From: Nematostella vectensis
Taxonomy: Eukaryota > Cnidaria > Anthozoa > Actiniaria > Edwardsiidae
Reading direction: 5' to 3'
Length of the DNA stretch: 64,000 nt
Assembly: GCF_932526225.1 (NCBI RefSeq)
Contig: NC_064038.1
Location: 2,048,001-2,112,000, forward strand
Positions within the stretch are counted from its first letter, which is position 1. Every line of letters begins with the position of its first letter. Under the pieces are notes generated by a model. That model did no database searches and was not told the origin of the DNA. It saw nothing but the letters and a program-made list of their open reading frames with translations. The position numbers and the translations under genes are program-made. Positions 43,431-53,152 of the stretch are shown here, in pieces.

Positions 43431-46400
43431 AACTAACTAGATTCCTTGGATAACTTGATTAAGTAGATTCTAACATAGAGCATAGCGCTCGATAGATTGA
43501 TATACCTTTTTTTCCGAGTATACTCTTTTATTTTTCCTAATGTTACTTTTTGGAATTTACATTCGGAAAAAAAATTATCGATTGTAACCTTTTGGAGGTT
43601 ACACTCGTAAAACAAATTCCCGAATGTAACCCTGAAGCTTTTCCCGAATGTAACCTCCAGTCCGATGGTGACTTTGCTTGGGATAGTTTACGATACCAAT
43701 AGTATTAAAAGTAATTTTCATTACAATTCCCTTCAGCAATGCCACGTTAGTCTTTCGTTGCGGGCACTTGACTACTAACGCAGCGACCCGGGCTCGATTT
43801 CCGCTGATAGCCTATTTTTTTTTCTTTTTTTTTTTTTAAATATCGATACTTAATTATACTGTTCTTGGTGTGTCATGACATAAAAAGAAGGTATAGGGAC
43901 ATTTTTATGTACTCTCAGCATCTTTGATGTGCTCATGCTTTGTTCAGGATCCTGTACATATTTTATGCACACAAGAACTAACTAGATTCCTTGGATAACT
44001 TGATTAAGTAGATTCTAACATAGAGCATAGCGCTCGATAGATTGATATACCTTTTTTTCCGAGTATACTGTTTTATTTTTCCTAATGTTACTTTTTGGAA
44101 TTTACATTCGGAAAAAAAATTATCGATTGTAACCTTTTGGAGGTTACACTCGTAAAACAAATTCCCGAATGTAACCCTGAAGCTTTTCCCGAATGTAACC
44201 TCCAGTCCGATGGTGACTTTGCTTGGGATAGTTTACGATACCAATAGTATTAAAAGTAATTTTCATTACAATTCCCTTCAGCAATGCCACGTTAGTCTTT
44301 CGTTGCGGGCACTTGACTACTAACGCAGCGACCCGTGTTCAATTCCCGCGGATAGCCTATTTTTTTTTCTTTATTTTTTTTTAAATATCGATACTTAATT
44401 ATACTGTTCTTGGTGTGTCATGACATAAAAAGAAGGTATAGGGACATTTTTATGTACTCTCAGCATCTTTGATGTGCTCATGCTTTGTTCAGGATCCTGT
44501 ACATATTTTATGCACACAAGAACTAACTAGATTCCTTGGATAACTTGATTAAGTAGATTCTAACATAGAGCATAGCGCTCGATAGATTGATATACCTATT
44601 TTTTCCAAGTATACTGTTTTATTTTTCTTAATGTTACTTTTTGGAATTTACATTCGGAAAAAAAAAACCTTTTGGAGGTTACACTCGTCAAACAAATTCC
44701 CGAATGTAACCCTGAAGCTTTTCCCGAATGTAACCTCCAGTCCGATGGTGACTTTGCTTGGGATAGTTTACGATACCAATAGTATTAAAAGTAATTTTCA
44801 TTACAATTCCCTTCAGCAATGCCACGTTAGTCTTTCGTTGCGGGCACTTGACTACTAACGCAGCGACCCGGGTTCGATTCCTGCTGATAGCCTATTTTTT
44901 TCTTAATTTTTTTTTTAAAATATCGATACTTAATTATACTGTTCTTGGTGTGTCATGACATAAAAAGAAGGTATAGGGACATTTTTATGTACTCTCAGCA
45001 TCTTTGATGTGCTCATGCTTTGTTCAGGATCCTGTACATATTTTATGCACACAAGAACTAACTAGATTCCTTGGATAACTTGATTAAGTAGATTCTAACA
45101 TAGAGCATAGCGCTCGATAGATTGATATACCTTTTTTTCCAAGTATACTGTTTTAGTTTTCCTTATGTTACTTTTTGGAATTTACATTCGGAAAAAAAAT
45201 AACCTTTTGGAGGTTACACTCGTAAAACAAATTCCCGAATGTAACCCTGAAGGTTTTCCCGGATGTAACCTCCAGTCCGATGGTGACTTTGCTTGGGATA
45301 TTTTACGATATCAATAGTATTAAAAGTAATTTTCATTACAATTCCCTTCAGCAATGCAACGTTAGTCTTTCGTTGCGGGCACTTGACTACTAACGCAGCA
45401 ACCCGGGTTCGATTCCCGCTGATAGCCTATTTTTTTTTTTCTTTCTTTTTTTTTTAAATATCGATACTTAATTATACTGTTCTTGGTGTGTCATGACATA
45501 AAAAGAAGGTATAGGGACATTTTTATGTACTCTCAGCATCTTTGATGTGCTCATGCTTTGTTCAGGATCCTGCACATATTTTATGCACACAAGAACTAAC
45601 TAGATTCCTTGGATAACTTGATTAAGTAGATTCTAACATATAGCATAGCGCTCGATAGATTGATATACCTTTTTTTCCGAGTGTACTGTTTTATTTTTCC
45701 TAATGTTACTTTTTGGAATTTACATTCGGAAAAAAAATTATCGATTGTAACCTTTTGGATGTTACACACGTAAAACAAATTCCCGAATGTAACCCTGAAG
45801 CTTTTCCCGAATGTAACCTCCAGTCCGATGGTGACTTTGCTTGGGATAGTTTACGATACCAATAGTATTAAAAGTAATTTTCATTACAATTCCCTTCAGC
45901 AATGCCACGTTAGTCTTTCGTTGCGGGCACTTGACTACTAACGCAGCGACCTGTGTTCAATTCCCGCTGATAGCCTATGTTTTTTTTCTTTATTTTTTTT
46001 TAAATATAGATACTTAATTATACTGTTCTTGGTGTTTCATGACATAAAAAGAAGGTATAGGGACATTTTTATGTACTCTCAGCATCTTTGATGTGCTCAT
46101 GCTTTGTTCAGGATCCTGTACATATTTTATGAACACAAGAACTAACTAGATTCCTTGGATAACTTGATTAAGTAGATTCTAACATAGAGCATAGCGCTCG
46201 ATAGATTGATATACCTTTTTTTCCGAGTATACTGTTTTATTTTTCCTAATGTTACTTTTTGGAATTTACATTCGGAAAAAAAAATAACCTTTTGGAGGTT
46301 ACACTCGTAAAACAAATTCCCGAATGTAACCCTGAAGCTTTTCCCGAATGTAACCTCCAGTCTGATGGTGACTTTGCTTGGGATAGTTTACGATACCAAT

Positions 46401-47770
46401 AGTATTAAAAGTAATTTTCATTACAATTCCCTTCAGCAATGCCACGTTAGTCTTTCGTTGCGGGCACTTGACTACTAACGCAGCAACCCGGGTTCGATTC
46501 CCGCTGATAGCCTATTTTTTTTTCTTTATTTTTTTTTAAATATCGATACTTAATTATACTGTTCTTGGTGTGTCATGACATAAAAAGAAGGTATAGGGAC
46601 ATTTTTATGTACTCTCAGCATCTTTGATGTGCTCATGCTTTGTTCAGGATCCTGCACATATTTTATGCACACAAGAACTAACTAGATTCCTTGGATAACT
46701 TGATTAAGTAGATTCTAACATAGAGCATAGCGCTCGATAGATTGATATACCTTTTTTTCCGAGTGTACTGTTTTATTTCTCCTAATGTTACTTTTTGGAA
46801 TTTACATTCGGAAAAAAAATTATCGATTGTAACCTTTTGGATGTTACATTCGTAAAACAAATTCCCGAATGTAACCCTGAAGCTTTTCCCGAATGTAACC
46901 TCCAGTCCGATGGTGACTTTGCTTGGGATAGTTTACTATACCAATAGTATTAAAAGTAATTTTCATTACAATTCCCTTCAGCAATCCCACGTTAGTCTTT
47001 CGTTGCGGGCACTTGACTACTAACGCAGCGACCCGTGTTAAATTCCCGCGGATAGCCTATTTTTTTTTCTTTATTTTTTTTTTAAATATAGATACTTAAT
47101 TATACTGTTCTTGGTGTGTCATGACATAAAAAGAAGGTATAGGGACATTTTTATGTACTCTCAGCATCTTTGATGTGCTCATGCTTTGTTCAGGATCCTG
47201 TACATATTTTATGAACACAAGAACTAACTAGATTCCTTGGATAACTTGATTAAGTAGATTCTAACATAGAGCATAGCGCTCGATAGATTGATATACCTTT
47301 TTTTCCGAGTATACTGTTTTATTTTTCCTAATGTTACTTTTTGGAATTTACATTCGGAAAAAAAAATTATCGATTGTAACCTTTTGGAGGTTACACTCGT
47401 AAAACAAATTCCCGAATGTAACCCTGAAGCTTTTCTCAAATGTAACCTCCAGTCCGATGGTGACTTTGCTTGGGATAGTTTACGATACCAATAGTAATAA
47501 AAGTAATTTTCATTACAATTCCCTTCAGCAATGCCACGTTAGTCTTTCGTTGCGGGCACTTGACTACTAACGCAGCGACCCGTGTTCAATTCCCGCGGAT
47601 AGCCTATTTTTTTTTCTTTATTTTTTTTTTAAATATCGATACTTAATTATACTGTTCTTGGTGTGTCATGACATAAAAAGAAGGTATAGGTACATTTTTA
47701 TGTACTCTCAGCATCTTTGATGTGCTCATGCTTTGTTCAGGATCCTGTACATATTTTATGCACACAAGAA
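43430..47770. repeat. Heterogeneous monomers with deletion subtypes
   Basis: About eight monomers with no obvious local register. Three carry a loss in the motif cluster: near 44.66 kb the A run goes straight into CCTTTTGGAGG, and near 45.19 and 46.27 kb a 10-bp TTATCGATTG loss gives AAAATAACC. Units with the TGTTCAATTCC B box are also found here. Each unit still has the tRNA-like module. Confidence 0.65.
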
Positions 47771-49400
47771 CTAACTAGATTCCTTGGATAACTTCATTAA
47801 GTAGATTCTAACATAGAGCATAGCGCTCGATAGATTGATATACCTTTTTTTCCGAGTATACTGTTTTATTTTTCCTAATGTTACTTTTTGGAATTTACAT
47901 TCGGAAAAAAAATTATCGATTGTAACCTTTTGGAGGTTACACTCGTAAAACAAATTCCCGAATGTAACCCTGAAGCTTTTCCCGAATGTAACCTCCAGTC
48001 TGATGGTGACTTTGCTTGGGATAGTTTACGATACCAATAGTATTAAAAGTAATTTTCATTACAATTCCCTTCAGCAATGCCACGTTAGGCTTTCGTTGCG
48101 GGCACTTGACTACTAACGCAGCGACCCGGGTTCGATTCCCGATGATAGCCTATTTTTTTTTCTTTATTTTTTTTTAAATATCGATACTTAATTATACTGT
48201 TCTTGGTGTGTCATGACATAAAAAGAAGGTATAGGTACATTTTTATGTACTCTCAGCATCTTTGATGTGCTCATGCTTTGTTCAGGATCCTGTACATATT
48301 TTATGCACACAAGAACTAACTAGATTCCTTGGATAACTTCATTAAGTAGATTCTAACATAGAGCATAGCGCTCGATAGATTGATATACCTTTTTTTCCGA
48401 GTATACTGTTTTATTTTTCCTAATGTTACTTTTTGGAATTTACATTCGGAAAAAAAATTATCGATTGTAACCTTTTGGAGGTTACACTCGTAAAACAAAT
48501 TCCCGAATGTAACCCTATAGCTTTTCCCGAATGTAACCTCCAGTCCGATGGTGACTTTGCTTGGGATAGTTTACGATACCAATAGTATTAAAAGTAATTT
48601 TCATTACAATTCCCTTCAGCAATGCCACGTTAGGCTTTCGTTGCGGGCACTTGACTACTAACGCAGCGACCCGGGTTCGATTCCCGATGATAGCCTATTT
48701 TTTTTTCTTTATTTTTTTTTAAATATCGATACTTAATTATACTGTTCTTGGTGTGTCATGACATAAAAAGAAGGTATAGGTACATTTTTATGTACTCTCA
48801 GCATCTTTGATGTGCTCATGCTTTGTTCAGGATCCTGTACATATTTTATGCACACAAGAACTAACTAGATTCCTTGGATAACTTCATTAAGTAGATTCTA
48901 ACATAGAGCATAGCGCTCGATAGATTGATATACCTTTTTTTCCGAGTATACTGTTTTATTTTTCCTAATGTTACTTTTTGGAATTTACATTCGGAAAAAA
49001 AATTATCGATTGTAACCTTTTGGAGGTTACACTCGTAAAACAAATTCCCGAATGTAACCCTATAGCTTTTCCCGAATGTAACCTCCAGTCCGATGGTGAC
49101 TTTGCTTGGGATAGTTTACGATACCAATAGTATTAAAAGTAATTTTCATTACAATTCCCTTCATCAATGCCACGTTAGTCTTTCGTTGCGGGCACTTGAC
49201 TACTAACGCAGCGACCCGGGTTCGATTCCCGCTGATAGCCTATTTTTTTTTCTTTTTTTTTTTTTAAATATCGATACTTAATTATACTGTTCTTGGTGTG
49301 TCATGACATAAAAAGTAGGTATAGGGACATTTTTATGTACTCTCAGCATCTTTGAAGTGCTCATGCTTTGTTAAGGATCCTGCACATATTTTATGCACAC
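47770..49400. repeat. Run of three nearly identical monomers (period 545 bp)
   Basis: Three consecutive units repeat at exactly 545 bp and share GGATAACTTCATT and GGTACATTTTTATG. The first two also share TTAGGCTTTCG and CCCGATGATAGCC, and CCCTATAGC is shared by the second, third and the following unit. This is the most homogenised short stretch I can see and looks like recent single-monomer amplification. Confidence 0.75.
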
Positions 49401-52400
49401 AAGAACTAACTAGATTCCTTGGATAACTTGATTAAGTAGATTCTAACATAGAGCATAGCGCTCGATAGATTGATATACCTTTTTTTCCGAGTCTACTGTT
49501 TTATTTTTCCTAATGTTACTTTTTGGAATTTACATTCGGAAAAAAAAATTATCGATTGTAACCTTTTGGAGGTTACACTCGTAAAACAAATTCCCGAATG
49601 TAACCCTATAGCTTTTCCCGAATGTAACCTCCAGTCCGATGGTGACTTTGCTTGGGATAGTTTACGATACCAATAGTATTAAAAGTAATTTTCATTACAA
49701 TTCCCTTCATCAATGCCACGTTAGTCTTTCGTTGCGGGCACTTGACTACTAACGCAGCGACCCGGGTTCGATTCCCGCTGATAGCCTATTTTTTTTTCTT
49801 TTTTTTTTTTTAAATATCGATACTTAATTATACTGTTCTTGGTGTGTCATGACATAAAAAGTAGGTATAGGGACATTTTTATGTACTCTCAGCATCTTTG
49901 AAGTGCTCATGCTTTGTTAAGGATCCTGCACATATTTTATGCACACAAGAACTAACTAGATTCCTTGGATAACTTGATTAAGTAGATTCTAACATAGAGC
50001 ATAGCGCTCGATAGATTGATATACCTTTTTTTCCGAGTCTACTGTTTTATTTTTCCTAATGTTACTTTTTGGAATTTACATTCGGAAAAAAAAATTATCG
50101 ATTGTAACCTTTTGGAGGTTACACTCGTAAAACAAATTCCCGAATGTAACCCTGAAGCTTTTCCCGAATGTAACCTCCAGTCCGATGGTGACTTTGCTTG
50201 GGATAGTTTACGATACCAATAGTATTAAAAGTAATTTTCATTACAATTCCCTTCAGCAATGCCACGTTAGTCTTTCGTTGCGGGCACTTGACTACTAACG
50301 CAGCGACCCGGGTTCGATTCCCGCTGATAGCCTATTTTTTTTCTTTATTTTTTTTTTTAAATCGATACTTAATTATACTGTTCTTGGTGTGTCATGACAT
50401 AAAAAGAAGGTATAGGGACATTTTTATGTACTCTCAGCATCTTTGATGTGCTCATGCTTTGTTCAGGATCCTGTACATATTTCATGCACACAAGAACTAA
50501 CTAGATTCCTTGGATAACTTGATTAAGTAGATTCTAACATAGAGCATAGCGCTCGATAGATTGATATACCTTTTTTCCGAGTATACTGTTTTATTTTTCC
50601 TAATGTTACTTTTTGGAATTTACATTCGGAAAAAAAATTATCGATTGTAACCTTTTGGAGGTTACACTCGTAAAACAAATTCCCGAATGTAACCCTGAAG
50701 CTTTTCCCGAATGTAACCTCCAGTCTGATGGTGACTTTGCTTGGGATAGTTTACGATACCAATAGTATTAAAAGTAATTTTCATTACAATTCCTTTCAGC
50801 AATGCCACGTTAGGCTTTCGTTGCGGGCACTTGACTACTAACGCAGCGACCCGGGTTCGATTCCCGATGATAGACTATTTTTTTTTCTTTATTTTTTTTT
50901 TAAATATCGATACTTAATTATACTGTTCTTGGTGTGTCATGACATAAAAAGAAGGTATAGGTACATTTTTATGTACTCTCAGCATCTTTGATGTGCTCAT
51001 GCTTTGTTCAGGATCCTGTACATATTTTATGCACACAAGAACTAACTAGATTCCTTGGATAACTTCATTAAGTAGATTCTAACATAGAGCATAGCGCTCG
51101 ATAGATTGATATACCTTTTTTTCCGAGTATACTGTTTTATTTTTCCTAATGTTACTTTTTGGAATTTACATTCGGAAAAAAAATTATCGATTGTAACCTT
51201 TTGGAGGTTACACTCGTAAAACAAATTCCCGAATGTAACCCTGAAGCTTTTCCCGAATGTAACCTCCAGTCCGATGGTGACTTTGCTTGGGATAGTTTAC
51301 GATACCAATAGTATTAAAAGTAATTTTCATTACAATTCCCTTCATCAATGCCACGTTAGTCTTTCGTTGCGGGCACTTGACTACTAACGCAGCGACCCGG
51401 GTTCGATTCCCGCTGATAGCCTATTTTTTTTTCTTTTTTTTTTTTTAAATATCGATACTTAATTATACTGTTCTTGGTGTGTCATGACATAAAAAGTAGG
51501 TATAGGGACATTTTTATGTACTCTCAGCATCTTTGAAGTGCTCATGCTTTGTTAAGGATCCTGCACATATTTTATGCACACAAGAACTAACTAGATTCCT
51601 TGGATAACTTGATTAAGTAGATTCTAACATAGAGCATAGCGCTCGATAGATTGATATACCTTTTTTTCCGAGTCTACTGTTTTATTTTTCCTAATGTTAC
51701 TTTTTGGAATTTACATTCGGAAAAAAAATTATCGATTGTAACCTTTTGGAGGTTACACTCGTAAAACAAATTCCCGAATGTAACCCTGAAGCTTTTCCCG
51801 AATGTAACCTCCAGTCCGATGGTGACTTTGCTTGGGATAGTTTACGATACCAATAGTATTAAAAGTAATTTTCATTACAATTCCCTTCAGCAATGCCACG
51901 TTAGTCTTTCGTTGCGGGCACTTGACTACTAACGCAGCGACCCGGGTTCGATTCCCGCTGATAGCCTATTTTTTTTCTTTATTTTTTTTTTTAAATCGAT
52001 ACTTAATTATACTGTTCTTGGTGTGTCATGACATAAAAAGAAGGTATAGGGACATTTTTATGTACTCTCAGCATCTTTGATGTGCTCATGCTTTGTTCAG
52101 GATCCTGTACATATTTTATGCACACAAGAACTAACTAGATTCCTTGGATAACTTGATTAAGTAGATTCTAACATAGAGCATAGCGCTCGATAGATTGATA
52201 TACCTTTTTTCCGAGTATACTGTTTTATTTTTCCTAATGTTACTTTTTGGAATTTACATTCGGAAAAAAAATTATCGATTGTAACCTTTTGGAGGTTACA
52301 CTCGTAAAACAAATTCCCGAATGTAACCCTGAAGCTTTTCCCGAATGTAACCTCCAGTCTGATGGTGACTTTGCTTGGGATAGTTTACGATACCAATAGT

Positions 52401-52675
52401 ATTAAAAGTAATTTTCATTACAATTCCCTTCAGCAATGCCACGTTAGGCTTTCGTTGCGGGCACTTGACTACTAACGCAGCGACCCGGGTTCGATTCCCG
52501 ATGATAGCCTATTTTTTTTTCTTTATTTTTTTTTTAAATATCGATACTTAATTATACTGTTCTTGGTGTGTCATGACATAAAAAGAAGGTATAGGTACAT
52601 TTTTATGTACTCTCAGCATCTTTGATGTGCTCATGCTTTGTTCAGGATCCTGTACATATTTTATGCACACAAGAA

Positions 52676-52858
52676 CTAACTAGATTCCTTGGATAACTTC
52701 ATTAAGTAGATTCTAACATAGAGCATAGCGCTCGATAGATTGATATACCTTTTTTTCCGAGTATACTGTTTTATTTTTCCTAATGTTACTTTTTGGAATT
52801 TACATTCGGAAAAAAAATTATCGATTGTAACCTTTTGGAGGTTACACTCGTAAAACAA
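52676..52858 (-). other. Recurrent 60-codon open frame, probably not a gene
   Basis: On the minus strand, a frame starting MFYECNLQKV and ending LSKESS is open in well over half of the monomers, with amino acid changes at many positions and loss of the frame in the others through 1-2 base indels. It contains two related segments (ECNLQKVTI and ECKFQKVTL), which simply mirror the nucleotide motif copies. It has no recognisable domain, signal peptide or membrane helix, and overlaps the structured motif cluster. I read it as a by-product of repeat homogeneity. Longer frames, such as the 118-codon one at 31511-31867 on the + strand, arise where indels join frames. Confidence 0.35.
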
Positions 52859-52901
52859 ATTCCCGAATGTAACCCTGAAGCTTTTCCCGAATGTAACCTC
52901 C
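52800..52901. repeat. Cluster of short direct and inverted motif copies inside the monomer
   Basis: TTCCCGAATGTAACC occurs at 52860-52874 and again at 52884-52898, a 24-bp spacing. A degenerate copy (TTATCGATTGTAACC) lies at 52818-52832. Inverted relatives are TTACATTCGGAAA at 52800-52812 and GGAGGTTACACTCG at 52837-52850. The last pairs with CGAATGTAACCTCC at 52888-52901 at 13 of 14 positions, giving a potential hairpin with a 37-nt loop. The arrangement recurs in every monomer and suggests that this part of the unit grew from a shorter element duplicated in both orientations. Confidence 0.75.
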
Positions 52902-52990
52902 AGTCCGATGGTGACTTTGCTTGGGATAGTTTACGATACCAATAGTATTAAAAGTAATTTTCATTACAATTCCCTTCATCAATGCCACGT

Positions 52991-53003
52991 TAGTCTTTCG
53001 TTG
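52991..53003 (+). promoter_or_regulatory. A-box-like Pol III promoter element (reference copy)
   Basis: TAGTCTTTCGTTG resembles the type 2 Pol III A-box consensus (TRGYNNANNNG): it has T, R, G and Y in place, but a T replaces the usual A at position 7. It begins 43 nt upstream of the B box, which is the spacing in an intron-less tRNA gene. The element is nearly invariant across the array, apart from variants such as TTAGGCTTTCG in units near 48.1, 48.6, 50.8 and 52.4 kb. Confidence 0.55.
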
Positions 53004-53033
53004 CGGGCACTTGACTACTAACGCAGCGACCCG

Positions 53034-53044
53034 GGTTCGATTCC
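53034..53044 (+). promoter_or_regulatory. B box, perfect match (reference copy)
   Basis: GGTTCGATTCC matches the B-box consensus GGTTCGANTCC exactly. This is the binding site of TFIIIC in tRNA genes and tRNA-derived elements. Most monomers carry this perfect version (for example 322-332 in the first unit), while several subfamilies carry altered versions that are listed separately. Confidence 0.8.
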
Positions 53045-53055
53045 CGCTGATAGCC

Positions 53056-53079
53056 TATTTTTTTTTCTTTTTTTTTTTT
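53056..53079 (+). terminator. T-tract, candidate Pol III terminator (reference copy)
   Basis: Directly after the tRNA-like module the + strand runs into TA followed by 9 T, one C and 12 T. Four or more T on the non-template strand is enough to stop Pol III in most eukaryotes, so a transcript started at the A and B boxes would be expected to end here at about 75-90 nt. Every monomer has such a tract, varying in length and in C or A interruptions. Confidence 0.6.
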
Positions 53080-53112
53080 AAATATCGATACTTAATTATA
53101 CTGTTCTTGGTG

Positions 53113-53152
53113 TGTCATGACATAAAAAGTAGGTATAGGGACATTTTTATGT
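53113..53152. repeat. Palindrome TGTCATGACA and overlapping inverted repeat
   Basis: TGTCATGACA (53113-53122) is a perfect 10-bp palindrome. It overlaps ACATAAAAA (53120-53128), whose reverse complement TTTTTATGT lies at 53144-53152, leaving a 15-nt loop. Both are in most monomers. Some monomers of the first 16 kb have ACATCAAAA, which breaks the inverted repeat but not the palindrome. A two-fold symmetric site is a typical shape for a dimeric DNA-binding protein, but I recognise no specific factor. Confidence 0.6.

Larger units (their letters stand above)
52984..53055 (+). pseudogene. tRNA-like Pol III module (reference copy)
   Basis: A 72-nt segment folds partly as a class I tRNA. Positions 10-13 (GTCT) pair with 22-25 (GGGC) as a D stem with two G-U pairs and an 8-nt loop. 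The T arm is CCGGG, TTCGATT, CCCGC with four of five pairs and the invariant TTCRA loop. The variable loop is 4 nt. A CTACTAA loop sits where the anticodon loop belongs and would read anticodon ACT, but its flanking stem (CTTGA with CGCAG) pairs only at two positions. The acceptor strands GCCACGT and TGATAGC pair at only three of seven positions, and no encoded CCA follows. By recall the A-box region (GTTAGT) resembles Asp/Glu/Gly-type tRNAs; this is only an impression. It is probably a decayed tRNA gene or a tRNA-derived element kept inside the satellite. It recurs in essentially every monomer, including 272-343, 815-886 and 1359-1430. Confidence 0.75.

Noticed and set aside
52676-52858. Minus-strand 60-codon frame repeated in most monomers, possibly a tandem gene family.
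   Set aside because: It tracks the repeat, has no recognisable domain, many amino acid differences, frequent frame-breaking indels, and overlaps short motif copies that explain its internal duplication.
52998-53011. CENP-B box, suggested by TTTCGTTG followed by CGGG.
   Set aside because: The spacing between the TTCG and CGGG cores is four bases too short and the required internal A is missing.
52984-53055. Functional tRNA gene array (for example a tRNA with anticodon ACT).
   Set aside because: The acceptor strands pair at only three of seven positions and the anticodon stem at two of five. An ACT anticodon would imply a serine tRNA, but the long variable arm typical of that class is absent.
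53030-53056. Retrotransposon primer binding site on the minus strand (antisense of a tRNA 3' end).
   Set aside because: The expected TGG start is absent, the tRNA similarity extends through the D arm and A box, and no LTR or retroviral-type frames are nearby.
52984-53080. Tandem SINE, because of a tRNA-like head.
   Set aside because: The T tract follows the tRNA-like part at once, so there is no transcribed body or tail downstream, and I see no target-site duplications around the module.
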